Source of the DNA: Oncomelania hupensis
Lineage: Eukaryota; Mollusca; Gastropoda; Littorinimorpha; Pomatiopsidae
Direction of reading: 5' to 3'
NCBI GenBank assembly: GCA_036898135.1
Contig: CM072519.1
Coordinates: 70,806,750-70,870,749 of the forward strand
DNA length: 64,000 bases
Below, piece by piece: positions 23,165 to 34,490 of the stretch. Position numbers and translations under genes: made by a program. The notes below the pieces were generated by a model. It made no database searches, was not told the DNA's origin, and saw nothing but the letters and a program-made list of their open reading frames with translations. Each line of letters begins with the position of its first letter. Position 1 is the first letter of the stretch.

Positions 23165-23717
23165 TGCACCCACATACACTTTAGACCAGCGTTTTCTGTC
23201 TCTTTATAATGAGAGTGTCGGATTAGTAAACGTTTAATTAAAACAAAAACAAAGTTTCGGTTATGCTAAATTAACCCTCTAAAATCGTTATTATAAACAA
23301 AGTCGGTTATAGTCAAGTAAACCCCTAAAACTGTATTATAAACGAAGTTTCGGTTATAGTAAAGTAAACTTTAAAAACTTTACTGTAAACGGATTTTCGG
23401 TTATATTAAATATTCGGTTATACTAAAGATTTATTTGGTCCCAGGGCACTTTACTATATCCGAAGTTCACTGTACTTGTATAGTCATGAACTACTGTTAG
23501 TAAACACTAGTTTATGACTATAATTGATAGCGTGCTTAGGAGACAGTGCTAGTCTTTGTAGAATAACCCACAGGCTCTTGAGTCTTTTCTTTTGTCTGCA
23601 TAATCCAAGACTATGACTGCATACACTGTTAGACTGTATACACTGACTGCAATGTTTGACTGCGTGCACTGTACAGATAGTTGTATAGGTTAACGAGTGT
23701 TGTGGACTTGAGGAAGG

Positions 23718-23837
<120 letters not shown>

Positions 23838-23999
23838 ATCGATGATTTTTTATAGCGCACATATCTCGCCGTACTGATTATATTTACAATTGGCAGTTAA
23901 AGGTTCCTGGTTGACATATATACTGTAATATTGCGCAACAAATTGTTCTACTGCATGCAGCGGAGTTCTTAGTTACATGCAGTGCATGGCGTAGCTGAG

Positions 24000-25085
24000 A
24001 CTGATAGAGGCCTACGTTACGTCTCACTATTAACGACAGGCAGAGGCCTACGTTACGTCTCACTATTAACGACAGGCAGAGGCCTACGTTACGTCTCACT
24101 ATTAACGACTGACAGAGGCCTACGTTACGTCTCACTATTAACGACTGACAGAGGCCTACGTTACGTCTCACTATTAACGACTGACAGAGGCCTACGTTAC
24201 GTCTCACTATTAACGACTGACAGAGGCCTACGTTACGTCTCACTATTAACGACTGACAGAGGCCTACGTTACGTCTCACTATTAACGACTGACAGAGGCC
24301 TACGTTACGTCTCACTATTAACGACTGACAGAGGCCTACGTTACGTCTCACTATTAACGACTGACAGAGGCCTACGTTACGTCTCACTATTAACGACAGG
24401 CAGAGGCCAACGTTACGTCTCACTATTAACGACAGGCAGAGGCCTACGTTACGTCTCACTATTAACGACAGGCAGAGGCCAACGTTACGTCTCACTATTA
24501 ACGACAGGCAGAGGCCTACGTTACGTCTCACTATTAACGACAGGCAGAGGCCTACGTTACGTCTCACTATTAACGACAGGCAGAGGCCAACGTTACGTCT
24601 CACTATTAACGACAGGCAGAGGCCAACGTTACGTCTCACTATTAACGAGAGACAGAGGCCTATGTTAAGTCTCACTATTAACGACAGACAGAGGCCTACG
24701 TTACGTCTCACTATTAACGACAGGCAGAGGCCAACGTTACGTCTCACTATTAACGACAGGCAGAGGCCTACGTTACGTCTCACTATTAACGACAGGCAGA
24801 GGCCTACGTTACGTCTCACTATTAACGACAGGCAGAGGCCAACGTTACGTCTCACTATTAACGACAGGCAGAGGCCTACGTTACGTCTCACTATTAACGA
24901 GAGACAGAGGCCTATGTTAAGTCTCACTATTAACGACAGACAGAGGCCTACGTTACGTCTCCCTATTAACGACAGACAGAGGCCTACGTTATGACTCGCT
25001 ATTAACGACAGACAGAGGCCTACGTTACGTCTCACTATTAACGACAGGCAGAGGCCTACCTTACGTCTCACTGTTAACGACAGGC
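24000..25085. repeat. 36-bp minisatellite, about 30 units
   Basis: The unit contains GGCCTACGTTACGTCTCACT and ATTAACGACAGGCAGA. A distinctive variant (GAGAGACAGAGGCCTATG) occurs at about 24648 and 24900, seven units apart (252 bp), marking a duplicated block. The period is a multiple of three, giving a 395-codon minus-strand frame that is an artefact. Confidence 0.95.
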
Positions 25086-25582
25086 AGTCTCAGATGCGCA
25101 GTGTGACCATTGTGTTATGTCATTTAGTAATGCAGTCTTAAGCAGCACAGTCAGGCTTCTGTAGTGTGATGATATTCTGGGGAAAATACGTTTAGCTTAC
25201 AAGGGGCGTAAGACTTGTAGATAGATGGGGCGTTAGACTACCTCTATCAGACGTTCTTTTACCACAATTCCAATGCGGTGTGAGAGACTAATCACGGTGC
25301 TTGGTCACATACAATTTATATTTGTTCTCGGGTTTTAAAGTATCATTTGGCTCACTTTAAGAAATGCTTATTACTAATCAACGGACTAGGTTACTTGGTC
25401 TCAAGAGAAGAAAAGCTAGTAGACCCACAACAATACAAATAGAAAGACACCAGTCGTATGTAGATGATTTAATCTTTTATATAGTCAACACAAATTCTAA
25501 CATTACTTCATTTAAATATAACTTAATAATTATAATTGTTCATTCTTCATCATTTGCTAAGCAATTCTGATATTGTTCTGGT
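25086..25582. other. Unassigned spacer
   Basis: Unique-looking sequence. No recognised gene. Confidence 0.4.
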
Positions 25583-25592
25583 TTTCGTAGTC

Positions 25593-25885
25593 GGTTTGGG
25601 GTGTCGGATAGCGCAGTGGTTGGAGCACTCGCTACTGTGTCGCAAGTTAAGCACCGTCCAGTGTGGTTAGCACTTGGATGGTTGACCGCAAAACGTGAAG
25701 CGACAAATAACAACGCCCCCAGTTGACTCAACTGTGACTACCTACTCTCTTAAGGGTGGGGAAGGTAAAGCAGCGAGGGAGAGAGATGGGCATCACCCTC
25801 ATTATGCTGGCCCAAGATAAGTGTGATCTCCAACATCACGCTCCCTTACGGCAACAAGGCTATGGGACTACCTTTACCTTTTACC
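25593..25885 (+). mobile_element. Chimeric tRNA/5S-headed SINE, copy 2
   Basis: Same head, body and TTTACC tail as the 4829 copy. The exact 10-bp target duplication TTTCGTAGTC is at 25583-25592 and 25886-25895. Confidence 0.85.
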
Positions 25886-25895
25886 TTTCGTAGTC

Positions 25896-28349
25896 TAATA
25901 ATATTGTTCTGGTGGTCGAATATGGGTCCAAGTTGGGTTAGACTTCAGTGCATTTGCGGGAGACTTGGGTGCTATGCTTCGGCGAGTGCTGGAGTCCGTG
26001 GGTCAGTATGAGGGGTCTTGCCTCTCAGGATGATCGGGTGAGTTGTGTAGTTACGGGGCCGGACGTGGCGATGTAGATTCTAGGTGGATCTTTTTCTCTT
26101 CCACGTGAGCAAGCGTCATGCGTTGCCTCCACAAACCGTCCCAGAACTGTAAAATTCAGAACTCTGGCTACAATATTCTATTCAGATATGGGTATGCGGT
26201 AGCTCTGCAGAGTCTATAGCATCAGACACCTGCCGAGTTTCCCCATATGCACACTTCGATCCGAATCTTAAGGTTAAGATATATCAATCAACATGCACCA
26301 CGTGTCACACAATAATCGGTATCTGTAAATATATATAACATGAACATACTAATACATGGCAATCAATATAACATATGTAAACATACACGTATCAAAACTA
26401 CTAGTGTTAACTTACTTCTAGTCTCTGGGAATCGTGAAACCGTCTCTAGTCTATCACTTTTCTTGATGAGGCTGAGGCTTAATGGTTCACTGCAGTTTGT
26501 TCCTTTGACCCTGGTGGCTTCGTACTTCATATTCGACTGACTAGCTAAACTTTAGGATCCGTGGATACACAGGGGTTTCTACATCCTTCGACCAATCATT
26601 TAAGTCTCGTTCTAGTTAATCTCGCTCATACGGGATTCCATGTGAATCTCCTTTTTGGAAATTTCTCTCACCTGTCTTCGTATGTCAGAGACGAAACAGG
26701 GTAGATCCAATAGAGATATGAGTCTGTGTTGATTGTATGTTGCGGATATGGGAGGGAAGGGAATGCACGTTGGCCGTATGTCTTAGTGCGGGTGACGGGA
26801 ACCTTGAGTGTGCGAGTGTCAGCAGAAGATCTTAAAGTGCGTGAAGGGGAGTAGACAGACAGTAGATCAGCAAGGTAGGAAGGTCAAGAATCCGTGAAGA
26901 AGTTGGGACAGAGAACAGAGAGTTTGAACTCTACGCGTGCTTGCATAGGAAGCCAATGAAGGGAATGTAGTAGAGGTGTGATGTGATCACGTTTATTTGC
27001 TCGGAATAATTATGAGTGGACTCCAACCATTGCATTTATTGTTTAGAAGGTGCCGTCTTAGTCTTAGCAGTAGGTCAGTGTAAGGGTCCATTTCTATCAT
27101 TTCATGCCGCACTTACAAAAACATTTGTAATTGAATGTTGCGACAGCTTAAAACGTACTTGCGCTTGGTATGCTATTATGAGTGCAGTGCAGAGGTTGTG
27201 TTTGTAGTATTTTACAGCGCAGACTTAGCGGGAGAGAGATTATTTTCTATCTCTGTAAAAAGTCAATAGCACTGTGCAAGTATCATCGGCCGCGTAAACT
27301 GGTACATTTTGATACCAGTGCAGGCCAAACACTGTTTTGGGTTATTTCCAAGTGCAGTCTTATAGTAGTAGACCAGTTCAGTTGTGTGTTTGTGTGTGTG
27401 TGGGTGTGTGTGTGTGTGTGTAGGTGTGTGTGTGTGTGTAGGTGTGTGTTTGTGAATGTGTGTGTCTGTTTGTGTGTGGTTGGGTGCGTTTTGGGGCTGT
27501 TGTATATAGTTCTTTTAGTAGTCTTAGTGCCGGGTTTTGTTGTTGAGTTCTGCTGATTACGGGTGGGAATGCGAGTCTGCCTGCAGTGTGAAAGCGATCA
27601 CTTGTACATACTTGTTTATAATGTATTTGGAGCTCTATTTTTAAGCTTGCTGTGATGTTGCCTCATGTACCAAAGCTCTTTTGTTGTAAAGCTTTAATTT
27701 GGCAACATACTGTCGTTTTGTATCGTGATTTTCATCATTTTATGGCACGTTCACGACAAAATATAAATGGAATGTTGCGTCAGTCATTGACAGTGGTAAT
27801 CCACTATCACATAATCAGTTCAGTGCAAGCAATTGTATTTGTGGTATTGAAAAGTGTCGACAGCAGAAGAGCCGGATGTCTGTAGCCTATCTTACTTGAC
27901 AAAAAAAAAGTAAATAGTAGGCCTATTGTTAACGTCTCGCTGCAAGCGTAATATTGTGTTTTTTCAAATCTCAATGTGTTTTATTCATTTGAGCAATGTA
28001 TAACGCCTGTCACAGTTCTTGGAAAGAGGTCATAGGCTACAGATTTGTGACATTGAATTGAAGTGTACCACCTACTTTGTTTGTATGTTATGAGAGAAAG
28101 TCAGTTCTAGCACTGTACTGATCGCAATAGGCCTGCAGCAAATGCCGTTCTGTTTACCCAAAGTTGTAAGCAACTTTCAATAGGGAGGTACTTTTCAACG
28201 AGCCTGTAGAAGTATCAAGAATGGTGTACCGCCCAACTGTGTATAGTCATGTAGGCCTAAGGACTGTCAGACTTGAGTGTAAGATGTGATGACAGCCTAC
28301 TAGTCAAATCCCCAATGGGTTCTTGGTTCGCATTATTCGTCATGGCTTG
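25896..28349. other. Unassigned region, no clear gene
   Basis: Mostly unique-looking. The 26690-27000 part reads like transposon-derived sequence but I cannot name it. A GT-rich tract lies at 27380-27480. A fragment of the dispersed repeat around the 50-bp array (complement of TGAAAAGTACCTCCCTATTG) is at about 28180-28200. Short ORFs have no recognisable domain. Confidence 0.4.
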
Positions 28350-29205
28350 CTGTATGATTTTGGCGGGTGGTTCGGTGTTTGTCATACGCCAGTAAATGTT
28401 TCAGGAAGTGACGTCGAGCCCGGTTAGTGCTTGGATGGAAGAAAACCACCAAACGACACAAATAATCAAACAAGCGCGCAACCCATCCCAGTTGACCCAG
28501 CTGTCAATAGGAGTACCTGGCTCCGTTTACTACCCATCCCAGTTGACCCAGCTGTCAATAGGAGTGCCTGGCTCCGTTTACAACCCATCCCAGTTGACCC
28601 AGCTGTCAATAGGAGTGCCTGGCTCCCTTTAAACCCATCCCAGTTGACCCAGCTGTCTATAGGAGTGCCTGGCTCCGTTTGCAACCCATCCCAGTTGACC
28701 CAGCTGTTAATAGGAGTGCCTGGCTCCCTTTACAACCCATCCCAGTTGACCCAGCTGTTAATAGGAGTGCCTGGCTCCCTTTACAACCCATCCCAGTTGA
28801 CCCAGCTGTCAATAGGAGTGCCTGGCTCCGTTTACAACCCATCCCAATTGACCCAGCTGTCAATAGGAGTGCCTGGCTCCGTTTACAACCCATCCCAGTT
28901 GACCCAGCTGTCAATAGGAGTGCCTGGCTCCGTTTACAACCCATCCCAGTTGACCCAGCTGTCAATAGGAGTGCCTGGCTCTGTTTGTAACCCATCCCAG
29001 TTGACCCAGCTGTCAATAGGAGTGCCTGGCTCCGTTTACAACCCATCCCAGTTGACCCAGCTGTCAATAGGAGTGCCTGGCTCCCTTTACAACCAAGGAA
29101 GGTAAAGCGGCGATGGAGAGGAGAATGACGGGTACACTCCTCATTAAGCTGGTCCAGAGAAAACAGATGCCTCAAACGCCTCTCTCTCCAACAACGGAAC
29201 ACCTT
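28350..29205 (+). mobile_element. 5S-headed SINE with an internal minisatellite
   Basis: The left part carries CCCGGTTAGTGCTTGGATGG (5S-like) and ACCAAACGACAC. The right part carries GGAAGGTAAAGCGGCGATGG, CTCATTAAGCTGG and CAAACGCCTC. Both parts align in order with the simpler copy at 43163-43445. Between them, the segment that is single in that copy (CCCAGCTGTGAATGAGTTCC then GGCTCTGTTT) has become 12 tandem units. Confidence 0.75.
28483..29092. repeat. 51-bp minisatellite inside a SINE, 12 units
   Basis: The unit contains ACCCATCCCAGTTGACCCAG, CTGTCAATAGGAGTGCCTGG and CTCCGTTTACA. One unit is 2-3 bp shorter (near 28630). The units are very similar, so the expansion is recent relative to the SINE body. 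Confidence 0.95.
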
Positions 29206-29628
29206 TGTCTTTTGTGTTTAGGCAAAGCAACAATGAGACGTAAAGTCCCCGAGGCAGGTACAGACTGCGGAGTGAGGCACTCTGTACTGCCCTGATGACA
29301 TCAAAGTTGCTGCACGCACCCGCTGTGCAGTGTGTAGTCAGTAGTCTGTACTGTAGGGTAGGGGTTCCCCTGTGCGGTCAGCTGGCGGACTAACTTGCAC
29401 TGTCCACGCCTTACTTCTTCCTCTGTGACATCTACACGTAGGCTACCCACGTAGTAGTGGTCAAACAAATGCTCAGTTTTGTTCATTCAATAGATATGCG
29501 CCTTCAGCCAGTTTAATTAAAGGCGAAAGAAGTGCATATTTGATAATGGCGACGACGACGATGAGGAGGATAATGTATAAAATAAAAACACCACTGATGA
29601 GGATGATGATGATGATGATGATGATGAC

Positions 29629-29661
<33 letters not shown>

Positions 29662-29997
29662 AAGAAAAACTGTTGAGTGGTGAATGCGAGTGTAATAATA
29701 TTGTGAGTGTGTTGTAGGTGTCATGCGAGAGTGTGTGTTGGGTACAGATCGCCGCGCTTTGAGCTTGATTGGTGAACTGGGGATAAAGCGTTTATTATTA
29801 GTAGTATTAGTATTATTGGAAATGGGTCACACCCCATTGTGCATACAGCATGGTCGAGCATGTGACGCCTGCTCCCTATGGAACTTACTAAGAGTAACGC
29901 ATTAGTCTCAAAGGCCAAGCCACATTGAGTGTTGATTGTGCTTCAGTCCTGTGATGACAGATAGCTTTCACTCTTACGTCATGTGTTTCTACAGAGC
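29206..29997. other. Unassigned region with (GAT)n tract
   Basis: A GAT microsatellite lies at about 29590-29660. Nothing else is recognised. Confidence 0.5.
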
Positions 29998-30335
29998 ATT
30001 GTAGCGTGAGGCGCGCGAGCAGCAAGATTGTGCTTAGTCATCACGCCACAACCCGTTCAGTTTACTGTGACCTAGGAGTATCTATATTATATTAACGTTT
30101 TACAGTTTGAATCCAAACTGCGCTATAATAGTGACTTCTAATGCGTTGTCACAGACCATAATACATTGTACTTTGAGTTGAGCGTGATGCGCGCTAGCAG
30201 CAAGATTGTGCATAGTCATCACGTCACAACCCATTAAACTTATTGCGATTTACGGATACCTGCCATATTCTTCGGTTTCAGTGAAGATTGTGTTATTGTA
30301 ATATTATACCATAATAGTGACTTAGTTGTATTATA
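29998..30335. repeat. Diverged tandem duplication, about 176-bp period
   Basis: AGCAGCAAGATTGTGC and CATCACGYCACAACCC recur at about 30020 and 30196 with similar surroundings, including CATAATAGTGACTT-like text. An old direct duplication. Confidence 0.55.
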
Positions 30336-30504
30336 CTTCTGACTACACAGTGAATTGTGAAACCGGATGCAAGACATTGTTCTACGCCTGACCTGCAGCT
30401 GTTCCAACTCGTTAGGTAAGTTATTACTGCACATTTCATTATCAAAAGCAATGGAGTGTGTGTTGTGCGTGTGTGTGTAGGGGATGGGGGAAGGGAGCGG
30501 GGTT

Positions 30505-30539
<35 letters not shown>

Positions 30540-30627
30540 GTATTTGGGGTGGGGAGGGTGGTGGGTTCTACTTCGCCAATGTTGAAAGGGGTGCTGACTT
30601 GAATCTTCGTAACTGGTGCTTTCTCAC
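30336..30627. other. Unassigned region with (GT)n tract
   Basis: A GT microsatellite lies at about 30505-30540. No gene recognised. Confidence 0.4.
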
Positions 30628-30813
30628 CTTTGCTGCCATAAGGCACCATTTAGCATCGCCAGTGAACATGGAGTCTTCAGTATGGATGCACGGCTTTCGG
30701 TGAGAAGGCCCGAAGTTCTCTGCTTCCCGTCTTTTTTGGACGTGTGTGTTCAAAACTTCCGGTTGCTGAATGGCGCACATGTTTTGATAATGATATTTTG
30801 ACCCTGTTGACAT
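30628..30813 (-). CDS. Candidate first coding exon of an unrecognised gene
   Basis: The minus strand reads GGCGGACATGTCAACAGG, giving a start at 30813. It continues open for 62 codons (MSTGSKYHYQNMCAIQQPEV, ending GDAKWCLMAAK) up to AAAG followed by GTGAGAAAG, a good splice-donor match, in phase 0. Composition is protein-like and no repeat underlies it. No acceptor or later exon could be identified to the left, and I recognise no family. It could equally be part of an old mobile element. Confidence 0.3.
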
Positions 30814-31003
30814 GTCCGCCAAACGTCGCCCTGTTGTTTTGCCGTAAACTAAAAGAAATAAGTAAAAAAAAAAAAAACAACGATAGATTAAATATATACA
30901 CTACTAAAGTTACAAATGTATCATGAAAATGTCCATGATAATTAAGAAATGACTACAATCTAGATCTCTACCTTGCCTCTCAAGTTTTAGCCTAGGAAAG
31001 CAC

Positions 31004-31215
31004 GGTGGCCTAATGGTAGAGCTTTGGCTTGTGGAACTGAAGGTCCCGGGTTCGAGCCCAGGCCGGGGCATTGTGTTGTGCTTTTGGGAAAGACACTTTA
31101 CTCCCATTTCCTACTCCTTCGGATGAGAGTATAAACCGAGGTCTAGTCTGTGTCGCATACATTCCATCATAACAGACTTTAAAGATCCTGACGCTCATGT
31201 CCATGTCCGGTAACA
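31004..31215 (+). mobile_element. tRNA-headed SINE (CTTGGGAAAGACAC family), 5' part
   Basis: The full tRNA-like head is kept: GGTGGCCTAATGGTAGAGC (A box) and GGTTCGAGCCC (B box). The body block GGGAAAGACACTTTACTCCC follows, up to GATCCTGACGCTCATG. The 3' half seen at 9170-9395 is absent. Confidence 0.8.
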
Positions 31216-31638
31216 AGAACAAACCCAGCATGCACCTTGTGGAATCATTTTCCTCGAATATGGGGTATCCACAGTATTACGAAGAAGAAGTGACAATGAG
31301 TGAATGACACGTCAATGGCTGTCTCTCCGATAGCGGCTATTTGCACAGTCGAAAATATCAGGTTTCACATTTCAAAAATCAAAAAATCTAGTACTTACAC
31401 TTTTCTTCTTCGTTAGTACATAGAAATGTAGAAAGGAAAAGGTATCTACATGCCTCAACAGGGTCATCTAATTGGTCCATGGTTTATACTTCCATGATGC
31501 AGACATAAGACTTTCTGCAACCGGAAGTATCGAACACAAGGGCAAAACCATGTGACTTGGCTGCGAACTCCCTTAGTCATAGAAAGGAGATGTGTTTCCA
31601 TAGTTTGTACTTCCATGCAGTGGACTAGTTAGTGATTA
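31216..31638. other. Unassigned spacer
   Basis: No gene or repeat recognised. Confidence 0.4.
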
Positions 31639-32909
31639 GGGGTCGAATTCATGACCCGTTAAATTATAGGCGATGGTTAACGTTACCAACATTGGTTTTG
31701 TAACCAACAATGGTATCGTTAACCATCGTTTAGCAGATCGCTATTCATGAGCGAGTGTCCACCCATTGGTACGTAACCAAGGCTATTTTTGGGCTGTGCG
31801 GGAATATCCGTAAGGGGGCATAATTCAAGCAGCTGTTTTCCTTCTTTCGTCAACAAAATAGGCCTATAAAAATGGCTGTGGCAATGGCAAAGAGAAAAGC
31901 AATTTTTTCGTACACTGAAACTAATGTTCTCCTTGAGAACGTTATAGAATTTAAACATATACTGATGGCAAGTTTATCAACTGATGTCACAAACCGCCTA
32001 AAAAACGACTGCTGGAAAAAAATCGCCGAAAGAGTGAGTGCAGTTGGTGGTGCGAAGCGAACAGCCGAAGACGTGAGGGAGAAGTTTTATAACCTTAAAA
32101 AAGACCATCGGAATCGTGCAGCCGCACGATTAAAGTCTGGCAATGGTGGCGTGATTAGCAAGCCTACCGACAGCATGCTGGATATCATAGTGAGCAAGGA
32201 GAGCGAGCTTTTTGTTGGGGTGAAAGGAGAGAAATCACTTTTGATCACTTTGTAGTTTGTAATGTTAGGCCTACATTTTGTTTTTAGACTGAGGTGTCAA
32301 TTTCTGCCGTTTCTGGGTAGTTTGGAACTTGAAATGTTGTCTTTATTTCGTAGGGTTGCATTACCCTACGAGTATAAACTATACAGATACACAATAAGCC
32401 TACACATCACCAGTCAAAATCCAACAACAATATTTTAATAATAATAATATTAACCCGTTTTATTAATATGACAGATTATTAAAGGTGCCAGAGGCATAAA
32501 AACAAAGAGTGAGACACACATGTAAAAGTGGTGACAAAACGCCTTGCCGATCACACAGTTTCAGTCTGTCTACCGCGTTCGTTAACGTGATGATATCATG
32601 CCGACGAAAACGAAATTTTGATACCAGTTCCACATCATCAAATTTGTCAAGTGGATTACTTCTGTCGCGAAATAGTCTCTCTCTCCTCGGAGCTCGTCTC
32701 TGTCAAAGTTGCCACCAAACGATGGCCGCCATTTTTAACCAGTGTTCCATTGGTTATCGGGTGGTCCCCCCTCCGTTAAAATAACCATGGTTAGCAACCG
32801 TCGTTAACTCTGCTAAGGCCTCATGAATTTAAAATTTCCAGCTTAACCAACGTCGTTAATTTTACCAACATTGGTTAAGCCTTAACCAACGGTCATGAAT
32901 ACCACACCC
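31639..32909 (+). mobile_element. PIF/Harbinger-like element lacking its transposase
   Basis: The ends are imperfect inverted repeats: GGGGTCGAATTCATGACC at 31639 and the complement of GGGTGTGGTATTCATGACCG ending at 32909. Sub-terminal copies of GGTTAACGTTACCAACATTG and relatives lie near both ends. It encodes a Myb/SANT-like protein (31872-32255). PIF/Harbinger elements normally carry this plus a DDE transposase, and no DDE frame is seen in the remaining 650 bp. The 3-bp target duplication is not clear, with TTA on the left against TAG on the right. Confidence 0.65.
31872..32255 (+). CDS. Myb/SANT-like DNA-binding protein of a Harbinger-type element
   Basis: A 127-codon frame from ATG. Residues about 13-85 form a three-helix Myb/SANT-like domain: FSYTETNVLLENVIEFKHIL, a conserved WKKIAERVSAVGG, then AEDVREKFYNLKKDHRNRAA. 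In PIF/Harbinger elements the Myb-like protein binds the element ends and helps the transposase enter the nucleus (family knowledge). The C-terminal half is short compared with typical 200-350 residue relatives and ends in EKSLLITL, so it is probably truncated. The reading frame over the domain is intact, so the DNA-binding part could still be made. Confidence 0.65.
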   Translation: MAVAMAKRKAIFSYTETNVLLENVIEFKHILMASLSTDVTNRLKNDCWKKIAERVSAVGGAKRTAEDVREKFYNLKKDHRNRAAARLKSGNGGVISKPTDSMLDIIVSKESELFVGVKGEKSLLITL

Positions 32910-32941
32910 TAGATCTTCTCTGACGATGACCCCACTGCATC

Positions 32942-33125
32942 GTGAGTCTCATAGGGGTGAGTGTATGTGTGTGTGTGTGTGTGTGTGTTGAGTGTGTACG
33001 TGTGTATGTGTGTTTTGTTGCGTTCGTCTTTGCGTTTTTGCTGTGTGTGTGTGTGTTGATATGTCGATGGTTGATAAATAACAGTGTTGTGAGTGTAATT
33101 GTCTGTCTCTCTCTCTTTCTCTCTG

Positions 33126-33188
<63 letters not shown>

Positions 33189-33252
33189 CTTTCTCTCTTC
33201 GTCTCTCTCTCTCTTCCTCTCTCTCCGTCTCCCCCCCCCTCTCTCTCTCTTA
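32942..33252. repeat. (GT)n and (CT)n microsatellites
   Basis: GT-rich at 32960-33055 and CT-rich at 33100-33250. They give artefactual Ser/Leu-rich frames. Confidence 0.9.
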
Positions 33253-33375
33253 GATCAAGAAGCACAGTGTTTAATATTTTTTTTAAAATGTAATGTCTCT
33301 ACTAGATCAAGTTCACAATACTATAATTATGCTTTTTTTTTTTACAAGTTACCTTTGTGCGAGAGGAGACCAGCA

Positions 33376-33757
33376 GTAAGTGTAACCCCATTTGGATTGA
33401 TGACATTTCTCCTGCTTGATTAAATTCATATTGCAATAATAAATGTAACCCCATTTGGGTTGATGACATTGCTCCTGCTGGATTAAGTTCATATTGCAAT
33501 AAATGTAACCCCATTTGGGTTGATGATATTGCTCCTGCTTGATTTAAGTTCATATTGCAATAATAAATGTAACCCCATTTGGGTTGATGACATTGCTCCT
33601 GCTGGATTAAGTTCATATTGCAATAAATGTAACCCCATTTGGGTTGATGATATTGCTCCTGCTTGATTTAAGTTCATATTGCAATAATAAATGTAACCCC
33701 ATTTGGGTTGATGACATTGCTCCTGCTTGATTCAAGTTCATATTGCAATAATAAATG
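33376..33757. repeat. 62-66-bp minisatellite, about 6 units
   Basis: Units contain GTAACCCCATTTGGGTTGAT and TTCATATTGCAATAA. Long and short units alternate, giving a dimer of about 128 bp. Confidence 0.9.
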
Positions 33758-34013
33758 AATGGGTTTTCGTAGTTCTTTATGAGAAAGTAAAAACAGATCG
33801 TCCTGCTTTGGAATAACACATTTTCGAATTGTTAAAATGATTTTCGGAGTAAAATTTCTATAATAATTTTTATGGAATTTTCTGTTTGCAGTGCTAATAA
33901 GGTATGGCGTTGTACAAATGTTCATTATTATTATTTTTTATTTTATTATTTATTAAAAAAAAGAAGAACCTGGTGGACTGAACACCTTGTTTGTTGTTGT
34001 TGTTGTTGTTATT

Positions 34014-34068
<55 letters not shown>

Positions 34069-34078
34069 TTTTTTTAAA

Positions 34079-34117
<39 letters not shown>

Positions 34118-34384
34118 AAAATGAAAGAGACGTTTTTCCAATTATTATACTCATTTTCAGGTTAAAATTGCTTTAATAAATGGAAGGATTTTCATCTCTC
34201 TGTGAGACGATAAGACCTTGCAGCGAGCACCCGGCATTAGGCCAACCAGTGTTTTGATTTGTTGTAATGGTGCTACTTTATCCAAATTGCTGTACTATAG
34301 TGTGGTAAGGTTTGTATAATACTATATCACATTTATATTACTATGAGAAATTTAAAAATGTTCTAATATTTATGAGAAGGTTGA
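33758..34384. other. AT-rich spacer with (ATT)n tracts
   Basis: ATT microsatellites at 34005-34066 and 34078-34117. Nothing else recognised. Confidence 0.6.
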
Positions 34385-34490
34385 TACAGCCTCCATACAG
34401 CGTACATACAGAGCACATACAGAGTACGTACAGCGTACATACAGAGTACATACTGCGTACATACAGCGTACATACAGAGTACATACAGAG
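34385..34490. repeat. Short-unit satellite, left half
   Basis: Units of about 11-15 bp such as CATACAGAGTA and CATACAGCGTA. It continues at 36009-36058 on the far side of the solo LTR, which split it. Confidence 0.85.

Larger units (their letters stand above)
20467..23472 (+). mobile_element. pogo/Tigger-like DNA transposon, degenerate, with nested insertions
   Basis: The ends are inverted repeats: CAGTGAACTTCGGATATAAT at 20467 and the complement of CAGTGAACTTCGGATATAGT ending at 23472. Both are flanked by TA, the Tc1/mariner target duplication. Sub-terminal TATAATAAAG/TTATAGTAAAG motifs recur on both sides. A helix-turn-helix relic is at 20813-20935. The interior also holds (CT)n at 21369-21432, (GA)n at 21931-22019 and a CAGGG-ended element at 22516-23164. 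The catalytic domain is not recognisable, so it is non-autonomous now. Confidence 0.7.

Noticed and set aside
23884..25071. 395-codon minus-strand ORF encoding a 12-residue repeat protein
   Set aside because: The ORF follows the 36-bp tandem array exactly. The opposite strand is equally open, and variation is not biased to third positions.
26040..27000. Another LTR or LINE fragment
   Set aside because: Some phrases resemble LTR splice-donor regions and known dispersed repeats, but I could not define ends or a second copy in the window.
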